From Micromonospora andamanensis (lineage in GTDB: Bacteria; Actinomycetota; Actinomycetes; Mycobacteriales; Micromonosporaceae), in the NCBI RefSeq assembly GCF_016863495.1, contig NZ_BOOZ01000020.1:1-55080 (forward strand): DNA of 55,080 nt, written 5' to 3'. Under the pieces are notes generated by a model. The model saw only the letters and a list, made by a program, of their open reading frames with translations. It was not told the DNA's origin and did no database searches. Below, piece by piece: positions 7,258 to 15,277 of the stretch; the stretch's first letter is position 1; the number at the start of each line of letters is the position of its first letter. A program made the translations under genes and the position numbers.

Positions 7258-8208
7258 TCAGCAGCGCCCGGCGAGCCAGCGGTCCACCAGGAACAGCGCG
7301 ATCGACGAGGGCGGCGGCAGCAGCAGACGGGCGTCACCCACCTCGACCGGCTGACCGGCGAGCGCCGCCCCGATCTCCTGCCGGGAGAACCAGCGTGCGT
7401 CGGCGATCTCGGTCGGATCGAGCCGCAGCGGTTGCGCCGGGTCGGCGGTGGCCAGGAAGCCGAGCATCAGCGAGCCGGGGAACGGCCACGCCTGGCTGCC
7501 CGCGTACCTGATGTCGGAGACCTCGACGCCGACCTCCTCGCGGACCTCGCGCAGCACCGCGGCCTCGGCCGACTCGCCCGGCTCCAGATAGCCGGCCAGG
7601 CAGGAGAACCGCCGCCGGCCCTTGGTGCTGGGCCAGGTGGCGTTGTTGCCGAGCAGACACCTGCCCTCGACGCCGGAGACCCCGTCGTGCACGAGCACGA
7701 TCATCGCGGGGTCGGTGCGCGGCCACACCCGCTCGCCGGTCCGGTCCACCCGGGTCCAGCCGGCCTCGTCCGCCCGGGTCGGCTCACCGGTGACCGGGTG
7801 GTAGAGATGGCGCAGGTGCCAGTTGGTCAACGCCAACCCGGTGGTGAACAGCCCGGCGTCCCGGTCGCTGAGCAGATGCCCGACGTCCCGCAGGTGGGCT
7901 GGTCGGGTCTGCGGCACCGCCGCCAACGCACTGTGCACGCAGAAGACCGGCGCACCGTCCGGCTCGACACCGAGGAACATCGCGTCGGCGGCGAGAGCCG
8001 GCGGCAGTTCGCCGGCAGCCACCAACACCAGCTCCGGCACCTCGGTGTCGGTACGGATCAGGGCCCGCCCACCTGCCTCGACGTCCAGGATCAGCACCCG
8101 CGCCCCGGCCCACGCCTGGGCTAACCACTGCGGGTCGGTACGCCGGTGCGCCGCGCGGTCAAGCGTGGAGCGGGCCAACGGTGGGCTGCTCTCCCCACAG
8201 CCGCTCAC
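7258..8208 (-). CDS. nudC: NudC-like NAD(H) pyrophosphatase (Nudix hydrolase)
   Basis: Hydrolase of 316 aa cleaving NAD(H) or NAD-capped RNA ends in the known family. The Nudix box GYLEPGESAEAAVLREVREE continues VG and has all metal-binding glutamates. Downstream, SQAWPFPGSLM matches the NudC-specific SQPWPFPxS signature. Oddity: the zinc ribbon that normally reads CPxCG after the WH element here reads LYHPVTGEPT, and the second Cys pair is missing too, so structural zinc is probably not bound. The start is taken as GTG 8208 with GGAG upstream; the longer ORF overlaps the M16 gene. It lies just downstream of the M16 pair, on the same strand. Confidence 0.88.
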   Translation of the reverse strand: MSGCGESSPPLARSTLDRAAHRRTDPQWLAQAWAGARVLILDVEAGGRALIRTDTEVPELVLVAAGELPPALAADAMFLGVEPDGAPVFCVHSALAAVPQTRPAHLRDVGHLLSDRDAGLFTTGLALTNWHLRHLYHPVTGEPTRADEAGWTRVDRTGERVWPRTDPAMIVLVHDGVSGVEGRCLLGNNATWPSTKGRRRFSCLAGYLEPGESAEAAVLREVREEVGVEVSDIRYAGSQAWPFPGSLMLGFLATADPAQPLRLDPTEIADARWFSRQEIGAALAGQPVEVGDARLLLPPPSSIALFLVDRWLAGRC

Positions 8209-8275
8209 GACCGCGCTCCGCCGCGACGGTCGCCGACGTGAGGTACCACCGCACGACCACGATGACGCACCCGCA

Positions 8276-9619
8276 TCACTGAACAGGGGCGGTCTCGACC
8301 GGGGCCAGCGTGGCCAGCGACGCGGAGATCCGCTCGGCGTCACCGAGCACCACAGTCACCGCTCGGGACGGGGCGAGATGGCGAGCCGCCACCTCGGTGA
8401 CGTCGTCGACCCCCACCTTCGCCAGCCGGGCCGCGTGTTCGGCCAGGAAGTCCAGCCGCAGCCCGTTGCCGGCGTACGCGCTGACCAGCGACGCCAGCCC
8501 GGCCTGAGTGGAGATGCCGAGTTGGAGCGTGCCGAGGGCGTACTGCCTGGCCTGCTCCAACTCGTCCACGCCGGGTGGCACGGTGGCGAGCCGGCCCAGC
8601 TCGTACGTCGTCTCCAGCAGTGCCGGTGCGGTGACCTCGGTGGCCACGTCGGCGGCGGCCACCAGCACCGAACCGGCCACCGAATGCTCGATCAGCGAGT
8701 GCGGACCGTACGTGTAGCCCTTGTCCTCCCGGATGTTCTCCACCCACCGGGAGGAGAAGTAACCCCCGAAGACCAGATTGGCCAACTGCAGCGCGGCGTG
8801 GTCCGGATGCGTACGCGGCACCGCCGGCAACGCCACCCGCATCGACGACTGCACCGACCCCGGTCGGTCGACGAGCCACAACGGACCCGGTTCCAGCGGT
8901 GGCGCCGGCGGCATGTCGGCCGGGTGCCCGTCACCGTGCCAGCCACCGAGGGCCTTCTCGGCCGCGTCCAACGCCCGCTCCGGGCGTAGGTCGCCGACCA
9001 GCACGAGCACGGCACCCGCCGGATGCACGCGCTGGGCGTGCAGCGACCGCAACGCCGCCGGACGTACAGCCCTGACCTGCTCCGGATCCGGTGTCTGCAC
9101 GGCGTACGGATGCCTGCCGAAGATCCGCCGGAGCAGCGCCGTACGGACCAGGTGCCCCGGCTGGCTCCGGGCGACCTGAATGCCGTCGACGAGCCGGTCC
9201 CGCTCGACGCCCACCCACCCGGCCGGGTAGTTCGCGCCGGTGAGGACCTCAGCGAGAAGCTCCAGCATCCGGTCCAGCCCGGTGGCCAGACCAGCGCCGG
9301 AGATCATCAGCCGGTCCGGGTCGAGCCCGGCGGAGAGTCCGCCACCGATCTTCTGCAACTCCGCGGCGATCTGCACGCTGCTCATCGTCTCCGTGCCGGA
9401 GAGCAGGGTCTGCGTGAGCAGATGGCCCCGAGCCAGGTTGACCCGGCCGAAGGGCATCCAGAGCCGCAGCTCCACCAACGGAACCGCAGGCCGACGTACC
9501 ACGATGACGGTGAGCCCGTTGGCGAGCGTGCGCTCGGCCTGCCGGGGCAGCTTGAGTCGGCGGGTCGGGCCCAGCGGCGGCAACTGCCGTCGCGGCGTGG
9601 TCACACTCCTCGTACTCAC
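8276..9619 (-). CDS. M16 peptidase-like protein, non-catalytic partner
   Basis: M16 (pitrilysin/MPP-like) fold, 447 aa. It begins with a conserved first-strand region (TLANGLTVIVVRRPAVPLVELRLW). Where active enzymes carry HxxEH it reads RGHLLTQTLL, so the zinc site is lost. The second half has the typical R/Y region (EDKGYTYGPHSLIEH). It overlaps the active M16 gene by 4 bases (ATGA), so the two are translationally coupled and probably form a heterodimer like alpha/beta MPP. In known pairs the inactive member contributes substrate-binding loops. Substrate unknown, presumably peptides. Confidence 0.88.
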   Translation of the reverse strand: MSTRSVTTPRRQLPPLGPTRRLKLPRQAERTLANGLTVIVVRRPAVPLVELRLWMPFGRVNLARGHLLTQTLLSGTETMSSVQIAAELQKIGGGLSAGLDPDRLMISGAGLATGLDRMLELLAEVLTGANYPAGWVGVERDRLVDGIQVARSQPGHLVRTALLRRIFGRHPYAVQTPDPEQVRAVRPAALRSLHAQRVHPAGAVLVLVGDLRPERALDAAEKALGGWHGDGHPADMPPAPPLEPGPLWLVDRPGSVQSSMRVALPAVPRTHPDHAALQLANLVFGGYFSSRWVENIREDKGYTYGPHSLIEHSVAGSVLVAAADVATEVTAPALLETTYELGRLATVPPGVDELEQARQYALGTLQLGISTQAGLASLVSAYAGNGLRLDFLAEHAARLAKVGVDDVTEVAARHLAPSRAVTVVLGDAERISASLATLAPVETAPVQ

Positions 9620-10929
9620 CGGGACCCACCTCCGGGGATGACCTCGACGGACGCGCGGCGCTCCGGCCGCAGGGTGGCCGCGGCGGCCCGGACCTGCTCG
9701 TCGGTGACCTCACCGATCAGGCTGGGCAACTCGCCGAGCAGCCCCGGTTCGCCGCGCTGCTGCTCCAGCACCGCCATCCGCAGCGCCCGGCCGAGCACCG
9801 CATCGGTGTCGCGTAGCAGGTGGGTCGCCATCCGCGCCTGGGTGCGGGCCAACTCGCCGTCGGCGAGCCCGTCCTGGGCGAGCCGGTCCAACTCCTCGTC
9901 CAGGGTGCGCAGCACCTTGTCGACATCACCGCCGGGCGGCAGGTGCGCCTGGAGCAGCAGCGCGGTCGGATCGCGCACGTCGAACGGGTCTCCCATGATG
10001 CCGAGGTAGCCACCGACTGTGGTCACCGCACGGTCGCGGTGCACCAGCCGCTCCACCAACCGGGACGCGTCACCATCGGTGAGCACTTCAGCCAGCACCA
10101 CGTACGGCAGGTAGGAGGCGAAATCCCCGACCGGGTCGGGCACCCGCCACGCCGACGCCACCGCCGGCAGCGGAGCCAACTGGTCGGCGTACGCGGTGCG
10201 CCGCTCGGCGGTCAGGTCCGGCTCGGCGAAGTCCGGCCGGTCGGGTGCCGGGCGGGCCGGCACGTCGCCGAAGTGCCGCTCGATGAGCGTCACCGCCTCG
10301 GCGGTGTCGATGTCCCCGCTGACCGCGAGCACCGCGTTGCCGCTGGCGTAGTACCGCCGGAAGAAGTCGGCGGCGTCGGCGACGGTGGCCGACTCCAGAT
10401 CGTCGAAGGAACCGTAGCCGTCGTGCGCGTTCGGGAAGGTGTCGAAGAGCACCGGCGGCAGGGTCAACCAGGGGAACCCGCCGTACGGCCGGTTGAGCAC
10501 GTTTACCCGGATCTCCTCCTTGACCACGTCGACCTGGTTACGCAGGTTCTCCTCGGTCAGCCGGGGACCGCGCATCCGGTCGGCCTCCAGGAACAGCGCC
10601 CGCTCCAGGGCGTTGCTCGGCAGGGTCTCGAAGTAGTCGGTGTAGTCCAGATGGGTGGAGCCGTTGAAGGTGCCGCCGGCACCCTGCACGTACCGGAAGT
10701 GGGCGAGCTTCTCCAGATTCTCCGAACCCTGGAACATCAGGTGCTCGAAGAGATGGGCGAAGCCGGTACGCCCCTCCGGCTCGGAACGGATGCCGACGTC
10801 GTAGACGACCGCCACCCCGATGACCGGGGCACTGCGATCCGGGGTGAGTACGACCCGTAGGCCGTTGTCGAGGGTGAACCGTTCGACCGGATACCTCGTC
10901 GCTGGGATTCTCGCTCTGCGGGTCGGCAC
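9616..10929 (-). CDS. M16 family zinc metallopeptidase, catalytic subunit
   Basis: Active M16 subunit (437 aa). The inverted zinc motif HLFEH is at residues 59-63 (H59, E62, H63) within GFAHLFEHLMF; the distal glutamate is expected in VDVVKEEIRVN about 75 residues later. No signal peptide, so probably cytoplasmic. The second half contains the R-Y type segment. Its stop overlaps the start of the inactive partner, so the active subunit is made first. The unassigned stretch upstream (10930-11029) shows no gene. Confidence 0.92.
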   Translation of the reverse strand: MPTRRARIPATRYPVERFTLDNGLRVVLTPDRSAPVIGVAVVYDVGIRSEPEGRTGFAHLFEHLMFQGSENLEKLAHFRYVQGAGGTFNGSTHLDYTDYFETLPSNALERALFLEADRMRGPRLTEENLRNQVDVVKEEIRVNVLNRPYGGFPWLTLPPVLFDTFPNAHDGYGSFDDLESATVADAADFFRRYYASGNAVLAVSGDIDTAEAVTLIERHFGDVPARPAPDRPDFAEPDLTAERRTAYADQLAPLPAVASAWRVPDPVGDFASYLPYVVLAEVLTDGDASRLVERLVHRDRAVTTVGGYLGIMGDPFDVRDPTALLLQAHLPPGGDVDKVLRTLDEELDRLAQDGLADGELARTQARMATHLLRDTDAVLGRALRMAVLEQQRGEPGLLGELPSLIGEVTDEQVRAAAATLRPERRASVEVIPGGGSR

Positions 10930-11029
10930 GGATCCGACCCTAACGTCTCACCGCGCCCACCGGTGCCTGCGCGCGAGGAAGCGCCCGGCGGTCGGGGCGG
11001 TGCGACGAACGGCAGCTGAGCCCGCCCGG

Positions 11030-11212
11030 TCAGCCGGACGCGCTGCCGGTGCGGTCGGTAGCTACCGGTCCGTGCAGGTCCACCAGACCGGACGGGGCCG
11101 AGCCGCCCGGCGTGACCGGCCAGGGCGCGAACGCCAGGGCCGTGGCCAGCAGCAGCCCTACTGCCGCCACCGCGATCACCAGAAGCAGCTCACGCGCCGC
11201 CGAACCCACCAT
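11030..11212 (-). CDS. small single-pass membrane protein (60 aa)
   Basis: Starts MVGSAARELLL and has one clear membrane helix (about residues 8-28, VIAVAAVGLLLATALAFAPW), then a short Pro/Gly-rich external tail. GGGGGAGGA stands 6 bases before the ATG at 11212. No family recognised. It is about 100 bases upstream of the M16 operon on the same strand and could be co-transcribed with it; a role with the M16 pair is speculation. Confidence 0.65.
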   Translation of the reverse strand: MVGSAARELLLVIAVAAVGLLLATALAFAPWPVTPGGSAPSGLVDLHGPVATDRTGSASG

Positions 11213-11419
11213 CGGTAGTCCTCCCCCGCACCCGACACGAGCCCCCCGGCTCGTCCCCCGCGGCCAGGGTTCCGGAGCCGGGCGAGGATGACAGTCGCCC
11301 ACCCGACGGCCGAGATGCTGATTACCGACTCAGGGTTGCGGCGCTGGTCGGAGCGGGCCGCCACGCGTGGGCCGAGGACCGGTCGGGAACACCGGCCCGC
11401 GCCTGACGGAAACACGGAC

Positions 11420-11463
11420 GGCCGGGCCGCCACCGATGCGCAGTGCACGGCGGCGACCCGGCC
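11420..11463 (-). terminator. putative terminator after the cold-shock gene
   Basis: Imperfect hairpin (11420-11431 / 11449-11463, small bulge) 20 bases beyond the csp stop. The rest of 11213-11419 shows nothing I can assign. Confidence 0.45.
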
Positions 11464-11482
11464 GACACCGGGTGACCGGAGG

Positions 11483-11686
11483 TCAGAGCGGGCGGATGTT
11501 CTCCGCCTGCGGGCCCTTCTGGCCCTGCACGACCTCGAACTCCACCCGCTGGTTCTCGTCGAGGCTGCGGTAGCCGGAGGACTGGATCGCCGAGAAGTGG
11601 GCGAAGACGTCCGCGCCGCCGCCGTCCGGGGTGATGAAGCCGAAGCCCTTGTCAGCGTTGAACCACTTGACGGTGCCAATAGCCAT
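11483..11686 (-). CDS. cold-shock protein (CspA family)
   Basis: 67-aa single-strand nucleic-acid-binding OB-fold protein, acting as an RNA chaperone. RNP1 (KGFGFI) and RNP2 (VFAHFSAI) are intact; it opens MAIGTVKWFNADKGFGF and ends GPQAENIRPL, the standard actinobacterial form. The ATG at 11686 has GGAGAC about 10 bases upstream. The 5' leader before the gene is long and carries a hairpin (11714-11738), fitting post-transcriptional control, which is typical of csp genes. It stands alone, downstream of adnB. Confidence 0.96.
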   Translation of the reverse strand: MAIGTVKWFNADKGFGFITPDGGGADVFAHFSAIQSSGYRSLDENQRVEFEVVQGQKGPQAENIRPL

Positions 11687-11713
11687 GCTTGTTTCGTCTC
11701 CTTGACGGAACGT

Positions 11714-11738
11714 CAACTCCGCACCTGTTGCGGAGTTG
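11714..11738 (-). promoter_or_regulatory. hairpin in the csp 5' leader
   Basis: Perfect 10-bp inverted repeat (CAACTCCGCA / TGCGGAGTTG, 5-base loop) ending about 28 bases before the csp start. It could be an mRNA-stability or temperature-responsive element, or an operator; the sequence alone does not decide. Confidence 0.5.
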
Positions 11739-11917
11739 AAAGAGGATTGTTCCGGACGTACCTGCCCGGAACGCCTGTCGCTGCTGGTCGCCCCGCCCGG
11801 AGAAGTCCGGACATAACAAAGAGCGCCTGGGGCCACATTCCGCCAGGCGCAAACAGAGCTGGTAACCGAAACTGCAACGGGGGAACCCTACCACGGATCC
11901 GGCGCGACGCCAGTACC

Positions 11918-14900
11918 TCACGTCGACTCGGGAACCGATCTGATCAACGCGGTCAGCCCGCCGGCGTCGAGCAGGTCGGCCGGGCGGACGGTGACCCCGT
12001 CCCGCACGTAGTGGAACGCCGCGCCGACCCGGTCGACCGGCACGCCGGCCAGTTCCGCCCAGGCCAGCCGGTAGACCGCCAACTGCACCGCCGCCACCTC
12101 GGCGGCGGTGCCCTCCGGCCGGGCGCCGGTCTTCCAGTCGACCACGTCGAAGCGGTCGCCGGGACGGTGGAACACGGCGTCCATCCGGCCGCGTACCACC
12201 ACGCCGCCGATCACCGTCGCGAACGGCACCTCCACCTCGATCGGGGTGCGGTCCGCCCATTCGCTGGCCAGGAAGCGCCGCTGAAGCTCGGCCAGTTCCT
12301 CGTCCGGCGCCGCGTCGGCGTCCGCCGCCCCCGGCAGCTCGTCAGTGTCGAGCAACCGGTCCGCGCCGAACCGCTGCTCCAGCCAGGTGTGGAAGGCGGT
12401 GCCCCGGCGGGCGTACGGGTTCGGCTCCGTCGGCATCGGGCGACGCAGCGCCCGGGCCAGCCCGGCCGGATCCCGACGCAACGCGACGAGTTGCGTCACC
12501 GACAGGTGTTCCGGCAGCGACACCTCGACCGGACCGGAGAGCCGGCTCAACTCCGCCCGCTCGGCCAGCAGCAGATCGGCCTCCCGCCGCCACCGGGCCA
12601 CCTCCGGATCCGCGTCGGCCGTGTCCTCCGGTCGTCCACCGTCGCCGTCACCGTCGGTCAGGAAACGGCGAACCAGCGCCGCCGCCTCGGCCAACATCGG
12701 ACGGCGGGGGCCGAGCGGATCCGCCGGCCACTCGGCCCGCAGCACCACCTCGGTGGTCGGGTTCACCGCGTCCGGCGCCGGCTCCGGAGTCCACTCGTCG
12801 ACCAGGTGGCCGGCGTCGGCGTCGAGGCAGGCGTCGTACACCTCGCGGAGCAGCACCGACGGCCCCCGCGGCCGTTTGGTGCCCTCACCCCACCAGTGAC
12901 CGGAACAGAGCAGCAGACGACGAGGCCGGGTCACCGCCACGTACGCCAGCCGCCGTTCCTCCCGCTCGTCGTGGGCCCGCCAGGCGTCGGTGAAGTCCTC
13001 CACCGCCCGGGCCACAGCACGCTGGTCGTCCGCCTCGGCCAGGGCCAGCTCCGGCAGCCCGTCGGCGTCTCCCCGCAGCGGGAACGGCAGCACGCCCAGG
13101 CCGCCGAGCCAGTGGTCCGAGTTGCGGACCGGGCCCGGCCACACACCCCGACACAGCCCGGCCACCGCCACCACGTCCCACTCCAGTCCCTTGGCGGCGT
13201 GTGCGGTGAGGATCTGCACCGCCCCCTCGACCACCTCTACCTCGCCCGGCGCGAGCCCGCGCTCCTCGTCCTCGGCGGCGGCGAGATAGGCCAGGAAGCC
13301 GGCGAGCGTGGCGGCCGGTGACTCCCCGCTGAACCGGGCGGCCACGTCACCCAACGCGTCGAGGTGGCCTCGGGCCAGGCCGGCGTCACCGGCACCGTCG
13401 CGACCGGCCCGTACCGCCACCTCCACGTCGAGCCCGGTGGTCCGCTCCACGTCCGCGATCAGCTCCGGCAACGACTGGTCCAGCCGGTAGCGGAGCAGAC
13501 CCAGTTCCCGGGCGTACCCGCGCAGCCGCGCGTACCCCTCGGCCGAGTACGCCTGCGCGGGCCCCAGGTCGGCGAGCGCCTCCACCAGGGTCGCCTCGTC
13601 AAGGCGATCGGGGGTGATCTCCGGGGCGCCGTCGTCGGCGAGCCGGCGGCGGGCCGCCGCGATGCTCCTCGCCCGGCGGTGCAGCGCCACCAGGTCCCGC
13701 GGCCCGATCCGCCACCGGGCACCGGTCAGCAGCCGCAGCAGCGCGGCACCGTCGGTCGGATCGGCAAGCACCCGCAGGGTGCAGACCACGTCACGCACCT
13801 CCGGGGTGTCCAGCAGACCACCGAGCCCGACCACCTCGACCGGCAGACCGCGCGCACGCAGCGCGGCGGCGATCGCCGGGATCTGGCTCCGCAGTCGGAC
13901 AAGCACCGCAGTGGTCGGGCGGCGGGTGACCGGAATCTGCTCGGGCAGCGCGCCCGGCGTGCCGGCCGCACCCCGCCAGGCGGCCAGCATGCTGTCGGCG
14001 ATCCAGTCGGCCTCGTCGGCGTAGGTCGGCAGCAACGCGCAGTGCACAGTGCCGGCGGCGGCCCCGCGCGGGCTGCGATGTGGGATCGGCGCGTCGACGC
14101 CGAGCGCGGCGTGCAGCTCGGGCACCCGGGCACCGGCCGCCCGCAACGGCGTGGCCAGCGCGTTCGCCACCCCGAGGATCTCCGGCCGGTTACGCCAGCT
14201 GGTGGTCAGCCCGAGCACCCGGGCGGGGCTGCCGTCGGCCCGGGCGAACTCGGTCGGGAAGCGGTCGAGCGTGCCGGCGCTGGCGCCCCGCCAGCCGTAG
14301 ATGGACTGGCAGGGATCACCCACCGCGGTCACCGGGTGCCCGCCGCCGAACAGCGCGCCGAGCAGCACCACCTGGGCGTGGCTGGTGTCCTGGTACTCGT
14401 CGAGCAGCACCACCCGGTAGCGACCGCGTTCGATCTCACCCACGCCGGGATGGTCCCGGGCCACCCGGGCCGCCCGGGCGAGCTGGTCGGCGAAGTCCAT
14501 CGCCTCGAAATCGTCCTTACGGCGGGCGTACCCACGCACCAGCGGCAGCAGCTTCAGCCGGGTCTGCTGGAGGGCGAGGGCCTTGCGTACCCCGGCGTAG
14601 ATCCGCCCCGGGCGCGACTGCACGTCGGCGAAGAACCGGCCGGTCCAGGCGGCCAGATCGTCCGGGTCGACCAGGTGCTCGTCCAACTCGCCGGCGAGCG
14701 CCAGCACCGCGTCGGTGACGGTGCTGGGCATCCGGTCCACCTCGGACATGTCCCCGTCGTAGTTGCGCACGATCAGGTCGACCAACTGCCAGCGGGACGC
14801 CTCGGTCAGCAGCCGGGTGGACGGCTCGTAGCCGGCGCGCAGGCCGTGCTCGGTGACGATCCGCCCCGCGTACGAGTGGTAGGTGGCCACCGTCGGCTCA

Positions 14901-15277
14901 CCGGCGAGCGGGTCGTCGAGCGGGTTCCGGTCACGGCGGCCCAACCGGCGGACCAGTTGATCGAGCCGGACGCGTACCCGGTGCGCCAGCTCGCCGGCCG
15001 CCTTGCGGGTGAAGGTGAGGCCGAGCACCTGCTCCGGCCGGACGTACGAGTTGGCCACCAACCACACCACCCGGGCGGCCATCGTCTCGGTCTTGCCCGA
15101 GCCCGCACCGGCGACCACCAGCAGCGGCTCCACCGGCGCGGCGATGATCGCCGCCTGTTCCCGGGTCGGGGCCGGCAGGCGGAGCAGCTTCGCCAGTTCC
15201 ACAGGCGTGTACCGGGGACCGGCGTCGGCGGCCCGGGGCGCCGGTGGGACCGACTCGAACAGGGTGGGCTGGGTCAT
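11918..15277 (-). CDS. adnB: AdnB-like helicase-nuclease subunit
   Basis: Second subunit of the AdnAB double-strand-break resection motor-nuclease (1119 aa). An N-terminal UvrD-type motor shows Walker A AGAGSGKTET, DEYQDTSHAQ, GWRGAS and TAHAAKGLEWD. A C-terminal RecB-type nuclease shows RGTAFHTWLE, GRMDAVF and VVDWKTGARP, so the catalytic D and K are present. No Fe-S cysteine set is seen, unlike its partner. The ATG at 15277 forms an ATGA overlap with the adnA stop, so the pair is translationally coupled. The actinobacterial AdnAB replaces RecBCD in end resection. Confidence 0.9.
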   Translation of the reverse strand: MTQPTLFESVPPAPRAADAGPRYTPVELAKLLRLPAPTREQAAIIAAPVEPLLVVAGAGSGKTETMAARVVWLVANSYVRPEQVLGLTFTRKAAGELAHRVRVRLDQLVRRLGRRDRNPLDDPLAGEPTVATYHSYAGRIVTEHGLRAGYEPSTRLLTEASRWQLVDLIVRNYDGDMSEVDRMPSTVTDAVLALAGELDEHLVDPDDLAAWTGRFFADVQSRPGRIYAGVRKALALQQTRLKLLPLVRGYARRKDDFEAMDFADQLARAARVARDHPGVGEIERGRYRVVLLDEYQDTSHAQVVLLGALFGGGHPVTAVGDPCQSIYGWRGASAGTLDRFPTEFARADGSPARVLGLTTSWRNRPEILGVANALATPLRAAGARVPELHAALGVDAPIPHRSPRGAAAGTVHCALLPTYADEADWIADSMLAAWRGAAGTPGALPEQIPVTRRPTTAVLVRLRSQIPAIAAALRARGLPVEVVGLGGLLDTPEVRDVVCTLRVLADPTDGAALLRLLTGARWRIGPRDLVALHRRARSIAAARRRLADDGAPEITPDRLDEATLVEALADLGPAQAYSAEGYARLRGYARELGLLRYRLDQSLPELIADVERTTGLDVEVAVRAGRDGAGDAGLARGHLDALGDVAARFSGESPAATLAGFLAYLAAAEDEERGLAPGEVEVVEGAVQILTAHAAKGLEWDVVAVAGLCRGVWPGPVRNSDHWLGGLGVLPFPLRGDADGLPELALAEADDQRAVARAVEDFTDAWRAHDEREERRLAYVAVTRPRRLLLCSGHWWGEGTKRPRGPSVLLREVYDACLDADAGHLVDEWTPEPAPDAVNPTTEVVLRAEWPADPLGPRRPMLAEAAALVRRFLTDGDGDGGRPEDTADADPEVARWRREADLLLAERAELSRLSGPVEVSLPEHLSVTQLVALRRDPAGLARALRRPMPTEPNPYARRGTAFHTWLEQRFGADRLLDTDELPGAADADAAPDEELAELQRRFLASEWADRTPIEVEVPFATVIGGVVVRGRMDAVFHRPGDRFDVVDWKTGARPEGTAAEVAAVQLAVYRLAWAELAGVPVDRVGAAFHYVRDGVTVRPADLLDAGGLTALIRSVPEST

